Counted from the stretch's first letter, positions 37,303-46,884 are shown. The stretch is 64,000 nucleotides of DNA from Sphingobacterium sp. N143 (GCF_030325625.1 NZ_JACAIS010000005.1:270234-334233); one strand, 5' to 3'. A program made the numbers and translations. The notes: generated by a model from the letters alone, not told the origin.

Positions 37303-37683
37303 TTAATCCTCAATTGTTCCCCGATATTCAGATTCCAGTTCATGTGCAAAAATCAAATCTTCCGCTACCTTTAAAGACGGCGCTATTTTCAGGGTTTTAT
37401 CCAGATGCGATACACGGACCATATCCATCAATGTGGGGCAAAGATGGACTAAAATAAATATCCCCCCAACGGATTGGCATAAACGGTGTGCCAATATCCC
37501 CAAACGAATACCGACTTCATCGGTTTTCTGCACATGGGCCATATCCAATACAATATTCCGCTGTCCAATGGTATTGCGCAACAAAAACTCGCCTTTCAAT
37601 TTTGCCGCATTATCAGCATCTATCACTTCGACATGAGGCTCTATGACAATATAGCGATCGTGTTTATCAATAGTATACTTCAT
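37303..37683 (-). CDS. STAS-domain protein with altered phosphosite
   Basis: 126 residues, one STAS domain as in SpoIIAA-type anti-sigma-factor antagonists: IEPHVEVIDADNAAKLKGEFLL, NIVLDMAHVQKTDEVGIRLG, GIFILVHLCPTLMDMVRVSHLDKTLKI. The usual D-S-S-G motif with the phosphorylated Ser reads D-E-V-G here, so the phosphosite is a Glu. A strong Shine-Dalgarno (AAAGGAGA) lies 7 nt before the ATG. STAS proteins next to rnz are familiar to me from Sphingobacteria, but no anti-sigma kinase is in the window. Confidence 0.82.
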   Translation of the reverse strand: MKYTIDKHDRYIVIEPHVEVIDADNAAKLKGEFLLRNTIGQRNIVLDMAHVQKTDEVGIRLGILAHRLCQSVGGIFILVHLCPTLMDMVRVSHLDKTLKIAPSLKVAEDLIFAHELESEYRGTIED

Positions 37684-37716
37684 ACGTCTATCTCCTTTGT
37701 TTGAGCATACAATGTA

Positions 37717-38667
37717 CTAATAATTTAGCGATTTAAGCGCGTTAGCCACATTTCTTTCAACACGTTCAAGCACATTCTCCTGGTCTGGATATACAAATTT
37801 TTCACCGACAATATGCTCATATAGCTCAATATAGCGTTCAGAAATTGACGCTATGATAGCATCTGTCATTTCTGGGACAACTTGACCATCTTTACCTTGA
37901 AATCCATTCTCGATCAACCATTTACGCACAAATTCCTTAGACAGTTGTTTTTGCGCCTCACCTTTTTGCTGCCGCTCCTGATAGCCTTCTGCATAAAAGT
38001 AGCGTGAGGAGTCTGGTGTATGGATTTCATCGATCAAAACGATCTTACCGTCTTTTTTCCCGAACTCGTATTTTGTATCGACCAAAATTAAGCCGCGCTG
38101 AGCAGCCATTTCAGTCCCCCGTTGAAAGAGTGCCTTGGTATATTGTTCTAACTGTATGTAATCTTCCTCACTTACGATTCCTTTTTTCAGGATATCTGTA
38201 CGCGAAATATCCTCATCATGGCCTACAGCAGCCTTGGTCGTCGGTGTAATAATCGGTTCAGGCAATTTGTCATTCTCCTTCAATCCTTCTGGAAGTGACT
38301 CACCACAAACTTCACGTTTACCAGCTGCATATTCACGCCAAGCATGCCCTGATAAATAACCCCGGATCACCATTTCTACTTTAAACGGTTCACATAGCTG
38401 ACCTATCGTCACACTCGGATCCGGTACGGATACCACCCAATTGGGAATAATATCAGCTGTTGCTTTTAAAAATTTAGCAGCAATCTGATTTAACACCTGT
38501 CCTTTATAGGGAATGGGACGAGGAAGTACCACATCAAATGCTGATATACGATCTGAAGCCACCATAGCCAGGTAGGTATTTGCGATCGTGTACACATCCC
38601 GTACTTTTCCTCGGTAAAAAGCCGTCTGATTTTCGAAATGGAAATTTGTTTCTTTTATAGCGTTCAT
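37717..38667 (-). CDS. purC: SAICAR synthase
   Basis: 316 residues, the long form. [86 protein letters not shown] are all typical. It joins aspartate to CAIR in purine synthesis. The ATG at 38667 is chosen; an in-frame TTG lies 6 nt upstream. Flanked by phoH (41 nt) and the STAS gene (33 nt) on the same strand. Confidence 0.97.
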   Translation of the reverse strand: MNAIKETNFHFENQTAFYRGKVRDVYTIANTYLAMVASDRISAFDVVLPRPIPYKGQVLNQIAAKFLKATADIIPNWVVSVPDPSVTIGQLCEPFKVEMVIRGYLSGHAWREYAAGKREVCGESLPEGLKENDKLPEPIITPTTKAAVGHDEDISRTDILKKGIVSEEDYIQLEQYTKALFQRGTEMAAQRGLILVDTKYEFGKKDGKIVLIDEIHTPDSSRYFYAEGYQERQQKGEAQKQLSKEFVRKWLIENGFQGKDGQVVPEMTDAIIASISERYIELYEHIVGEKFVYPDQENVLERVERNVANALKSLNY

Positions 38668-38708
38668 GTTCAAAGTAAATTCAACTATTAATTTTATGTA
38701 TACTATGG

Positions 38709-39674
38709 CTAAATATCGCCATAGGCTTCTAATATACGGCGCACCAATTTATGGCGGACAACGTCTCCCCCACTCAGGTGGATGATATCTATTCCGTCGA
38801 TATTTTCCAATAGACGAATAGCCGTCGACAGACCGGATTGATTTTTCTTGGGCAAATCCACTTGTGTCATATCACCGGTAACGATAAATTTTGCTGTTGG
38901 CCCCATACGGGTCAAAAACATTTTTAACTGCATATCCGTTGCGTTCTGCGCTTCATCCAGAATCACAAAACAATTGTCAAGCGTGCGGCCACGCATAAAA
39001 GCCAATGGAGCCACTTCAATCGTACGATTTTCCAGGTATCCTTTCAGCTTCTCCGCCGGAATCATGTCGTCAAGAGCATCGTACAAGGGTCTTAAGTAAG
39101 GATCGACCTTTTCCTTAAGATCGCCCGGCAGAAACCCGAGGTTCTCTCCTGCTTCCACAGCAGGCCTTGTCAAAATGATCCGTTTGATCTCTTTATTCCG
39201 AAGGGCCCGTACTGCCAAAGCCACAGCGGTATAGGTCTTCCCCGTTCCGGCCGGACCGATGGCAAATAGAATGTCATTCTTCGAAATACTGTCAACCATC
39301 TTACGCTGATTGGGTGTACGTGCCCGTACAATTATACCGTTGGGCCCATAAACGATGGGTTCAGCACCAAAAGCAGCATGTTTGGCAGCAAGCTCTTTTT
39401 CCTGCTTGGCAGCAGATCCTACACTTGCCCCTAAAAGATTTTCAAAATCCAACAAGGAGATGTTGTTAAATTTCTCCAGATGCTCCATGACATCCTTAAA
39501 CGATTGCTCAAACAGCTCCAATTCCTTCGCATCTCCCAGCACTTTCATTTCACTTCCTCGAGCAACAATCCTCAGTTTTGGGAACTGCTTCTTCAAATAA
39601 TCGAAGTGCTCATTGTCTGCTCCCCATAGCATGGGTAAATTCAGACCATCTAATGCAATTAGTAATTCGTTCAA
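38709..39674 (-). CDS. PhoH-like ATPase, TTG start
   Basis: 321 residues. Walker [19 protein letters not shown], Walker [14 protein letters not shown], and [13 protein letters not shown]. The N-terminal part (about 15-70, [21 protein letters not shown]) is typical of the YbeZ/PhoH type linked to RNA metabolism and ribosome maturation. The start codon is TTG: an in-frame stop lies 12 nt upstream, the next Met is at residue 15, and the N-terminus MNELL matches the family. GATAAAATT precedes it. First gene of the minus-strand run toward the his genes. Confidence 0.93.
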   Translation of the reverse strand: MNELLIALDGLNLPMLWGADNEHFDYLKKQFPKLRIVARGSEMKVLGDAKELELFEQSFKDVMEHLEKFNNISLLDFENLLGASVGSAAKQEKELAAKHAAFGAEPIVYGPNGIIVRARTPNQRKMVDSISKNDILFAIGPAGTGKTYTAVALAVRALRNKEIKRIILTRPAVEAGENLGFLPGDLKEKVDPYLRPLYDALDDMIPAEKLKGYLENRTIEVAPLAFMRGRTLDNCFVILDEAQNATDMQLKMFLTRMGPTAKFIVTGDMTQVDLPKKNQSGLSTAIRLLENIDGIDIIHLSGGDVVRHKLVRRILEAYGDI

Positions 39675-40094
39675 ATTTTATCCTATTTAGAATTAATTAG
39701 ATTGTCGCCATTACACAATTTCTCTTCTGTATAATACTATTCAAAATTAACGTATTCTATTGAAAAAACAGCTCATCGGAGCGAGATTTTTGCAAAAAGA
39801 AAAGTGGAATATACTTTTATGTTTCAGCCTCCCATCAGCATTTCTCAAACCAGGTATGGAAAGACCCTAAAAATTTCTTTCTCACCGAAATCTTCTCTAT
39901 GTTTGTGTATATCAACCAATAAAAGATATATTCAAAATAAGTTCTTCAATTAGCTTTACAAATCAGCTGATAAATAGTAATTTTGTCCTCTATTTGGATA
40001 GATTTTCGGCAATACAATAAAAAGCTAGAGGACTTCTATTTCTATTCATTCAAATAAGGGAATTCGACAGCAATTCAATCTTTTTTAGATTATA
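39675..40094. other. Divergent intergenic region phoH/SAM hydrolase
   Basis: 420 bp, AT-rich. It must hold the promoters of both flanking genes, but I cannot pick a convincing pair of boxes on either strand: TAGATTTT at 39999-40006 has a TTTG only 13 nt upstream. No coding frame or RNA gene is recognised. Confidence 0.35.
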
Positions 40095-40883
40095 ATGGCA
40101 GTAATTACGTTAACAACAGATTTAGGACATAAAGATTTTTATCAAGCCGCGCTAAAAGGAAGTCTTTTTTCGCAGTTGTCTGATGTTAATATTGTCGATA
40201 TCACACACGAGATCCCAGCGTTCAATATCCCACGCGCTGCTTTTGTCCTGGGCAATGCCTATCATTATTTTCCAAAGGGAACGGTACATATCATCGGTAT
40301 CAACACCCTATTCCACGAGGATTCCAAATATATTGGCATGAAATACAATGGCCATTATTTCGTAGGGGCAGACAATGGTATTTTCAGTCTGTTGTTGAAC
40401 GGCAACGAACCACAGGAATTGTATGAACTGAATCTGATGCAGGATTTGAGGTATCTCCATTTCCCATTGGCAGATATCCTTTCCAAATCGGCCTGTCATA
40501 TTGCAAAAGGTGGCAAGCTCAAAGAGATCGGCACCCCGATGCAGCACCTCATCGAAAAAGTTACTTTACAACCTATCTTTGATAAGGATATGATCCGCGG
40601 CAATATCATCTATGTGGATGCTTTTGGCAATGCCATTACCAATATCTCCAAAGATCTGTTCAATAAGGTACAGAAAGGCCGAAATTTCGTTCTGTATTTT
40701 AAACGCAATGAAACCATCACCAATCTTTCCTGGCATTACAATGAGGTGGGTGAAGGTGAAAAGTTATGCTTATTTGGGATCAGCAATTATCTTGAAATTG
40801 CGATCAATAAAGGGAACGCGAGCCAGCTTTTAGGCCTCCATGATGACGACTCCAATGTCATTCGTATAGAATTTAAAGATTAA
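40095..40883 (+). CDS. SAM hydrolase/SAM-dependent halogenase family (DUF62)
   Basis: 262 residues. ITLTTDLGHKDFYQAALKG at the N-terminus (Asp of the family), VDITHEIPAFNIPRAAFVL, FVGADNGIFSLLL, and the C-terminal barrel with YVDAFGNAITNISKDLF. Most members hydrolyse S-adenosylmethionine to adenosine and methionine; halogenation needs residues not seen clearly here. It is transcribed alone, divergently from phoH. Confidence 0.9.
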   Translation: MAVITLTTDLGHKDFYQAALKGSLFSQLSDVNIVDITHEIPAFNIPRAAFVLGNAYHYFPKGTVHIIGINTLFHEDSKYIGMKYNGHYFVGADNGIFSLLLNGNEPQELYELNLMQDLRYLHFPLADILSKSACHIAKGGKLKEIGTPMQHLIEKVTLQPIFDKDMIRGNIIYVDAFGNAITNISKDLFNKVQKGRNFVLYFKRNETITNLSWHYNEVGEGEKLCLFGISNYLEIAINKGNASQLLGLHDDDSNVIRIEFKD

Positions 40884-41031
40884 TTTTATAACTTTCATTA
40901 ATATTATAATCATTTGGCAATGACAATGGAACTGTCAGGAGCTTGGGTATTTCTATTTTCTAGGCAATTTAGAAATCCATTAACGGCTCAATAGTTTCCG
41001 AAAAACTAATAGTATAGATCGTTCAACTTTT

Positions 41032-41583
41032 ATGAAATCTTCAAAATTCTTTTTTTTGTTCACGTTACTTTGTTGTACTCTTGGGCACGTCAATGCCCAG
41101 GACAATGCTGATTCCACCTCGTTTGAAGTACAACGCAAACTCGTAAATGACTTGCTCAATGCCCGACAACAGAAATTTGGGGCTTTCGACACAAGCCTTA
41201 CACAAAAATCAGGGCTATTTGGCTTGTTCAAATCAAAGGGCGATATGCAGAAAAGCATGGATATCCTGAAAGATATCGTCATCACGGATAATAACATTTT
41301 TCTTGAAACACAGAAGCTACTAAAAATCAAGGACTTTGAAAAAGATAAATTTCAACAGTTGGCCACAGAGTATGACAAGCAGGTTTCTGCCTATATCGGC
41401 ACGATTAGCAAATTGCAAAAAGAAAATGAAAAATTACGGACTGAAACGGATAAAACTGGAGGAAGTGCCGTATTTAGCAGCATCTGGTTTTATTTAGCCC
41501 TGCTAGTCATCATTATACTCTCGGTTTTACTTTATCGTAGTAAAAAACCAACGTTTACTTCCTCAGACAGAAGCTTGCAGTAA
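41032..41583 (+). CDS. Secreted or inner-membrane protein of unknown function
   Basis: 183 residues. Signal peptide MKSSKFFFLFTLLCCTLGHVNAQ, a charged helical middle (about 30-140, heptad-rich near KLQKENEKLRTETDK, likely coiled coil) and one membrane helix (SSIWFYLALLVIIILSVLLY, about 149-168) before a short basic tail. It should be anchored in the inner membrane with a periplasmic coiled coil. I do not recognise the family. The next gene, an ABC exporter, has its own -7 element. Confidence 0.7.
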   Translation: MKSSKFFFLFTLLCCTLGHVNAQDNADSTSFEVQRKLVNDLLNARQQKFGAFDTSLTQKSGLFGLFKSKGDMQKSMDILKDIVITDNNIFLETQKLLKIKDFEKDKFQQLATEYDKQVSAYIGTISKLQKENEKLRTETDKTGGSAVFSSIWFYLALLVIIILSVLLYRSKKPTFTSSDRSLQ

Positions 41584-41701
41584 ACAGAACATCAGCTGTG
41601 ATGCTTGAATAAAAAAGACAAAATCTCATATTAAGGAAGAAAGATGGAACAATTCCTAAAAAATTGACCAAAGTATGATAGCAAAATATTTTTAATCTCT
41701 T

Positions 41702-41709
41702 TACATTTG
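41702..41709 (+). promoter_or_regulatory. -7 element of the ABC exporter gene
   Basis: Perfect TACATTTG, 29 nt before the ATG at 41739. No TTTG is found at the usual distance upstream. Confidence 0.5.
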
Positions 41710-41738
41710 TCCTCGCAACAAAATTTGAAGTAGCGGAT

Positions 41739-43574
41739 ATGGCAAGAGGTTTCAATAGCGGCAATAAACAAGAAGAAGATCTACCAAAACCAAAATTAAA
41801 TAAGGAACTCTTATTAAAGGCATCGAAAATACTGACCTATTTAAGGCCTTATCGGTTTAAATTTGGCCTTGGCATGTTTTTCTTGGTATTATCCAGTTTG
41901 GCCATGCTGGCATTCCCAGCTTTACTCGGCGCCATGATTGATGCCGCCCAGGGCAAACAAAAATTCACATGGCTGCCTCCAGAAGTGTATTATATAGGTG
42001 GAATTGCCTTCATCATTCTATCTTTTCTATCCATCGTTTCTTTTTTTCGGATACGAATCTTTGTTGAGATTGCAGAACGCGCGTTAGCGATGATCCGAAA
42101 AGACAGCTATCTGAAACTGATCTCCTTACCGATTGAGTTTTTTGCAAACCGTCGTGTCGGAGAACTCAACAGCAGGTTATCCGCAGACCTATCACAGATT
42201 CAAGATACACTGACCACCACCTTAGCCGAAATTCTGAGACAGCTGATCAGTCTCTGCTTCGGAGTGTTTTTACTGGTCTGGGTATCGCCAAAACTGGCTC
42301 TTATGAACCTTTGTATCCTACCCATTATCGTTGTGGCTGCCATTATCTTTGGAAAATTCATCCGCGAGCTCTCCAGGCAAGCACAAGATAAGATGGCCGA
42401 GTCCAATAGTATTGTTCAGGAAACCCTGCTTGGCATCAGCAATGTGAAGGCATTTGTCAATGAATATTTTGAATTTAACCGCTATAGCAACCAGATGGAC
42501 TCCGTTGTAAAACTGGCGGTCAAAGGAGCGACCTTTCGCGGGGCATTTGCATCGTTTATCATTTTCTGTATTTTCGGTGCAGTCATCGCGGTGATCTGGT
42601 ATGGCGCTGCTTTGGTGTCTATCCATGAAATGTCTGTGGGCGACCTGACGACTTATATCTTATATTCTATGTTTGTTGCCGGATCAATGGGCAGCTTTCC
42701 TGAATTATATGCAAATATTCAGCGCTCCTTAGGCGCGAGTGAAAGGATCCTGGAAATTCTGGGTGAACCACAGGAGAAAATTAAAGTTGAACCTTCCTGT
42801 AAGGAAATCGGCAAAGCTATGAGCGGAAACCTTCGTTTCAACCATGTTGCCTTTGCTTATCCAAGCCGCCCGGATATTGAAATCCTTAAGGACATCAATT
42901 TTACAGCCAATGCAGGAGACAAAGTCGCCATCGTAGGCCCCAGTGGCACCGGTAAATCGACTATTGCAGCATTAATACTACAATTTTATACGAGCAACAG
43001 TGGTGAAATACTTTACGACGGCAAACCGGCCACGGATTTTGACCTCTGTGATATACGGAACCAGGTTGCCATTGTCCCCCAAGATGTGCTGCTATTTGGT
43101 GGAACGATCCGCGAAAATATTGCTTATGGCAAACTTGACGCGACAGAAGCCGAAATCACTGCCGCCGCTGAACGTGCCAATGCTCACCAATTTATATTGA
43201 ATTTTCCAGAAGGATACGATACCATCGTCGGTGAACGCGGTGTCAAACTTTCCGGCGGGCAACGCCAGCGTATTGCCATTGCCCGTGCCCTGCTCAAAGA
43301 TCCGGCGATCCTTATCCTAGATGAAGCAACCTCCTCATTAGATTCTGAATCGGAAAGACAGGTGCAGGAAGCACTTGAAGAACTGATGCGTGGGCGTACC
43401 TCCATCATCATCGCCCATAGGCTATCCACCATTGTGGATGCAGACAAAATCATTGTGATTGAAAATGGTATTGTCTCTGAATCTGGGACACATGTTGAAC
43501 TCCTTCAGTCCGCGGGCGGTCTCTATCATCACCTCTATACCCTGCAATCCAAACAGCAAAAAATAGATATGTAA
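41739..43574 (+). CDS. ABC exporter, permease-ATPase fusion
   Basis: 611 residues, a homodimeric half transporter of the MsbA/LmrA type. Six membrane helices (about 40-330) with FFANRRVGELNSRLSADLSQIQDTLT in the coupling region. ATPase domain (about 360-605): Walker A IVGPSGTGKST, Q-loop VPQDVLLFGG, signature LSGGQRQRIAIARALL, Walker B AILILDEATSSLD and switch HR in IIAHRLST. Substrate is not predictable; lipids or drugs are usual for this group. Confidence 0.93.
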   Translation: MARGFNSGNKQEEDLPKPKLNKELLLKASKILTYLRPYRFKFGLGMFFLVLSSLAMLAFPALLGAMIDAAQGKQKFTWLPPEVYYIGGIAFIILSFLSIVSFFRIRIFVEIAERALAMIRKDSYLKLISLPIEFFANRRVGELNSRLSADLSQIQDTLTTTLAEILRQLISLCFGVFLLVWVSPKLALMNLCILPIIVVAAIIFGKFIRELSRQAQDKMAESNSIVQETLLGISNVKAFVNEYFEFNRYSNQMDSVVKLAVKGATFRGAFASFIIFCIFGAVIAVIWYGAALVSIHEMSVGDLTTYILYSMFVAGSMGSFPELYANIQRSLGASERILEILGEPQEKIKVEPSCKEIGKAMSGNLRFNHVAFAYPSRPDIEILKDINFTANAGDKVAIVGPSGTGKSTIAALILQFYTSNSGEILYDGKPATDFDLCDIRNQVAIVPQDVLLFGGTIRENIAYGKLDATEAEITAAAERANAHQFILNFPEGYDTIVGERGVKLSGGQRQRIAIARALLKDPAILILDEATSSLDSESERQVQEALEELMRGRTSIIIAHRLSTIVDADKIIVIENGIVSESGTHVELLQSAGGLYHHLYTLQSKQQKIDM

Positions 43575-43678
43575 AATTTTGTTAATTATTGATTCTTTTT
43601 AAACAAATTCTTTCAGTGATTGTTCATTTGGTATCATACTTGATTATTATTTGACATACACAATAAAATAGAAGAATT

Positions 43679-44077
43679 ATGAAAAATAGCAAAAATGGAT
43701 TAGTGGCATTTGCTTTGGTAGGATTGGCTGCGGGAGCTGCTGCATGGTATCTTTTAGGAACTGATGACGGAAAAAAACAATTGGATCGTGCAAATGATGG
43801 CATTAAAAGCTTAACTAAATCATTGAAGGATCTTTCTAAGAAAGAAGCTAAAAAAGCACAAAAACTGGCAAATAGAGCATCTGTGGAATTAGATAACCTC
43901 AAGTCAAAAGCACAGTCGGCATTCAGCAAGGCTTCAAGTGATGCTGATGCATTGAAAAATAAAGCCAAAGAAGCTGGTAGGGAGGCATTGGATCACGCAA
44001 ACAACGCCGCTCAAAACTTGGCAAGTAAAATTGACAATACGACTGATGCCGCAAAATCAAAAATTTCTAATACATAA
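43679..44077 (+). CDS. YtxH-like membrane-anchored helical protein
   Basis: 132 residues. One N-terminal membrane helix (GLVAFALVGLAAGAAAWYLLG) followed by a long, Lys/Ala-rich helix with repeats such as KAQKLANRAS and KNKAKEAGREALDHANNAAQ. This resembles YtxH and LEA-like proteins, often stress induced. A TTTG at 43629 and TATTATTTG near 43650 could be a promoter with an extra base in the -7 box. Confidence 0.7.
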   Translation: MKNSKNGLVAFALVGLAAGAAAWYLLGTDDGKKQLDRANDGIKSLTKSLKDLSKKEAKKAQKLANRASVELDNLKSKAQSAFSKASSDADALKNKAKEAGREALDHANNAAQNLASKIDNTTDAAKSKISNT

Positions 44078-44140
44078 GTAAAAAAACATTTTTTTTAAGA
44101 ATAGATCCTTTGGCCACCTCCCGTGGTCAAAATTCATTTG

Positions 44141-44148
44141 TATCTTTG
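44141..44148 (+). promoter_or_regulatory. -7 element of ccmB, next to the start codon
   Basis: Perfect TATCTTTG. The ATG of ccmB at 44155 is 6 nt later, so the expected transcript has a leader of 0-3 nt. It also shows that the in-frame TTG at 44110 cannot be the start. No good -33 box at 19-21 nt. Confidence 0.55.
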
Positions 44149-44154
44149 CGGTAT

Positions 44155-44814
44155 ATGACTTTACTGCAGCAGGTAAAAACCTTAATTCTTAAAGATATCA
44201 TTCTGGAATGGCGATCAAAATATGCCATCAACGGAATTCTGCTATACGTCGTATCTACTGTATTTGTGTGTTATCAAGCATTCAAATCAGTAGATACTAC
44301 TGTTTGGAACGCCTTGTTTTGGATCATTATGCTATTTGCATCCATTAATGCCATCAACAAAAGCTTTGTTCAGGAAAATCCCAACAGACAACTTTATTAT
44401 TACTCCCTAGTTGACCCAAGGGCCATTATCCTCGCCAAGGTCATTTACAATATGTTGCTCATGGTCATCCTAGCGACCATTGCCTACTTCGTCTATTCTA
44501 TCATATTTAAGAATCCACTCGGAGATCCGGTCTTATATTTTATCGCTGTCATCCTAGGAAGTATAAGTTTTGCCAGTGTATTTACCATGATCTCGGGCAT
44601 AAGTTCCAAGGCCGGGAATAACAGTACTTTGATGGCCATCCTCAGTTTCCCCGCCATTATTCCTTTGCTGATTGTACTGATCAAGCTTTCACGCAATGCG
44701 ATGGAAGGACTTGATAGGGCTTCAAGTGCAAAAGAAATAATGGTATTACTTGCAATTAATGTAATCACGATCACTATTTCTTTATTGTTATTTCCGTACC
44801 TTTGGCGAGATTAG
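44155..44814 (+). CDS. ccmB: Haem exporter subunit CcmB
   Basis: 219 residues from the ATG chosen on promoter position. Six membrane helices and the family opening QVKTLILKDIILEWRSKYAING. FVQENPNRQLYYYSLVDPRAIILAK is typical. It belongs to the cytochrome c maturation system I, in the inner membrane. ccmC follows 37 nt later. The ATPase CcmA is not in the window. Confidence 0.93.
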   Translation: MTLLQQVKTLILKDIILEWRSKYAINGILLYVVSTVFVCYQAFKSVDTTVWNALFWIIMLFASINAINKSFVQENPNRQLYYYSLVDPRAIILAKVIYNMLLMVILATIAYFVYSIIFKNPLGDPVLYFIAVILGSISFASVFTMISGISSKAGNNSTLMAILSFPAIIPLLIVLIKLSRNAMEGLDRASSAKEIMVLLAINVITITISLLLFPYLWRD

Positions 44815-44851
44815 ATGTTAGCATTGAAAACACATTAAATTCAATTTACCC

Positions 44852-45520
44852 ATGAGAAAAAAATGGTGGAAAATATTAGCCGTAGTCATTATTTGTGCGG
44901 TCATTATCAACGGGCTATTGGGTCCCGTTCCGCGCCTATTCATCCTCCACGAAAGCATACGGAATGTCTATTTTCATGTCCCGATGTGGTCCGCCATGAT
45001 CGTGATGTACCTCATTTCTGTTATTTATAGCATCAAATACCTCAACACCGGAAAACAAGAATACGATCTCATGGCCATAGAAGCGGTCAATACCGGGATC
45101 ACATTTTGCTTTCTGGGACTCGCCACAGGCATGCTTTGGGCAAATATAACGTGGGGCGAGCCCTGGCCAAATGACCCGAAACTAAATGGTTCGGCCATAG
45201 CTACCTTAATGTATCTTGCTTATCTTGTCTTGCGAAATGCACTTGAAGAGGAACAAAAAAGAGCCAAAATATCTGCTGTCTATAACATTTTTGCATTCCC
45301 CATCATTATTGTATTGCTCTATATTCTCCCCAAAATGACAGATTCGCTACATCCTGGGAGTGGTGGCAATGCAACGTTCGGACAATTACAGATGAGCAAT
45401 GAGCTCCGTCCAACATTCTATGCAGCAATGATAGGCTGGCCAATGATCGCCTTCTGGATCTGTTCACTCCGCTATAGAATACGCTTGTTGGAAAAAAAAG
45501 AACACGAGTTCAATTCGTAA
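44852..45520 (+). CDS. ccmC: Cytochrome c biogenesis protein CcmC
   Basis: 222 residues, six membrane helices. Conserved His in ESIRNVYFHVPMW and late in the protein, and the tryptophan-rich haem motif TWGEPWPNDPKLNG (family WGxxWxxD). It presents haem to CcmE in the periplasm. It is part of ccmB-ccmC-ccmD. Confidence 0.94.
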   Translation: MRKKWWKILAVVIICAVIINGLLGPVPRLFILHESIRNVYFHVPMWSAMIVMYLISVIYSIKYLNTGKQEYDLMAIEAVNTGITFCFLGLATGMLWANITWGEPWPNDPKLNGSAIATLMYLAYLVLRNALEEEQKRAKISAVYNIFAFPIIIVLLYILPKMTDSLHPGSGGNATFGQLQMSNELRPTFYAAMIGWPMIAFWICSLRYRIRLLEKKEHEFNS

Positions 45521-45670
45521 GGACAAAACAAAATACAAACGCCTACATCAGGTAGCTATTTGTAATCAACAATACAGTCCTCGTTAAGGATTTTATAAAT
45601 AAAAAAAACATACTACGTGCAGCACAGCACCTTGATAGGCTGAAACTATGCACGCTTAATTAATATAGAG

Positions 45671-45880
45671 ATGAAAAAAATAACATTGTCCATTGTATTA
45701 TTCGTTCTATCGACTTTAAGTACATTTGCACAGGATGACGTAGAAATGGCCACGGGACTACGTAGTGAGGGTAAAATCTATGTGGTCGTACTGGTTATGC
45801 TGGTCATCTTTCTTGGCCTGGCCTTCTTCCTCTTCTTGCTTGACCGTCGTATCAGCAAACTGGAAAAAAAGAATAAGTAG
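45671..45880 (+). CDS. ccmD: CcmD family protein
   Basis: 69 residues. Signal-like segment MKKITLSIVLFVLSTLSTFAQ, then one membrane helix (IYVVVLVMLVIFLGLAFFLFLL) and a basic tail RRISKLEKKNK. This is the Bacteroidota form of the small CcmD subunit that stabilises CcmC/CcmE. Position after ccmC supports it. CcmE and CcmF do not follow. Confidence 0.85.
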   Translation: MKKITLSIVLFVLSTLSTFAQDDVEMATGLRSEGKIYVVVLVMLVIFLGLAFFLFLLDRRISKLEKKNK

Positions 45881-45900
45881 CAACCTATTCATCACTCCCC

Positions 45901-46884
45901 ATGATTATAAGTCAATTTAGAAACTATACACCAATAAATATTCTATTTCTATCTTTGGTAGGGTTTGTCTTATGCTTAGGCATATTTCTCCATCTACCTG
46001 ATAAACTTGATTCTGTAATCTTTGAGCCTGCACTTGGCAACCTTTTGGGAGAAAACAACTTAATCAACCTCTCGCCCGCAACGAATGTTTTTATCACCCT
46101 AATATTAACTATCTTTCAGGCGACAATCCTCAATCGTATAACCAGCCACTTCAATCTATTGGGGAAACCCAGCTTTCTGGTCGCATTGATGTATATGACT
46201 TTGGCCAGTCTATTTCTACCCTTCTTGATTCTTTCTCCAACACTCATCTGTAATTTTATTTCCATATGGATGTTGAGCAAATTGCTATCGCTCTATCGTC
46301 AGACTGACGTCAAAGCAGAAATGTTCGATCTTGGCATGATCGTTGGCATCGGAAGCTTAATTTACTTCCCGTTTTTAAGCATGTTTTTTTTACTATGGAT
46401 CAGTTTGCTCATCTTTAGACCCTTCAGTTGGCGCGAGTGGATTACACCATTGTTAGGGCTTGCCACGGTATACTTTATCTTGGCTGTGATTTACCTATGG
46501 GTTGGAAAAATGGATCTGTTTTACACGATCTGGTTACCTTTTACCTATAAGTTCCCAACGGCGATCCGTATTCAGTTGTTCGATTACTTGGTATTGATCC
46601 CCGTGTTATTCACACTGGTACTTTTTTTATTGATCCTCAAAGACAATTTTTTTAAAAGCATTGTCCATATCCGGAAGTCATTTCAGTTATTGTTCTTCAT
46701 GCTATGTTTAGCCGTAGCGTCTTTCTATTGGAACAAGAAATTAACAGAAGCACATTTCCTACTCTGCGCCCCCCCGATTGCTATATATATGGCTTACTAT
46801 TTTACCTATGTCAAAAAGAAATGGTTTTTTGAAATTGTGTACGCCATTATAGCACTGACGATAATCTACTTTCAGTTTTTCTAA
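45901..46884 (+). CDS. Multi-pass membrane protein, DUF6427-like
   Basis: 327 residues, about ten membrane helices and little else. It resembles the Bacteroidota family DUF6427 (start MIISQFRNYTPINILFLSL, middle FRPFSWREWITPLLGLA). Function unknown. It starts 20 nt after ccmD, so it is probably in the same transcript, which ends at the hairpin beginning in its stop codon. Confidence 0.72.
   Translation: MIISQFRNYTPINILFLSLVGFVLCLGIFLHLPDKLDSVIFEPALGNLLGENNLINLSPATNVFITLILTIFQATILNRITSHFNLLGKPSFLVALMYMTLASLFLPFLILSPTLICNFISIWMLSKLLSLYRQTDVKAEMFDLGMIVGIGSLIYFPFLSMFFLLWISLLIFRPFSWREWITPLLGLATVYFILAVIYLWVGKMDLFYTIWLPFTYKFPTAIRIQLFDYLVLIPVLFTLVLFLLILKDNFFKSIVHIRKSFQLLFFMLCLAVASFYWNKKLTEAHFLLCAPPIAIYMAYYFTYVKKKWFFEIVYAIIALTIIYFQFF

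Noticed and set aside
40095..40883. Fluorinase or chlorinase activity for the DUF62 protein
   Set aside because: The family is right, but the halide-binding insertions and residues are not recognisable; plain SAM hydrolase is the safer call.
44110..44154. TTG start giving CcmB 15 extra residues
   Set aside because: The region contains the -7 element TATCTTTG, and the extra residues are not part of the family.
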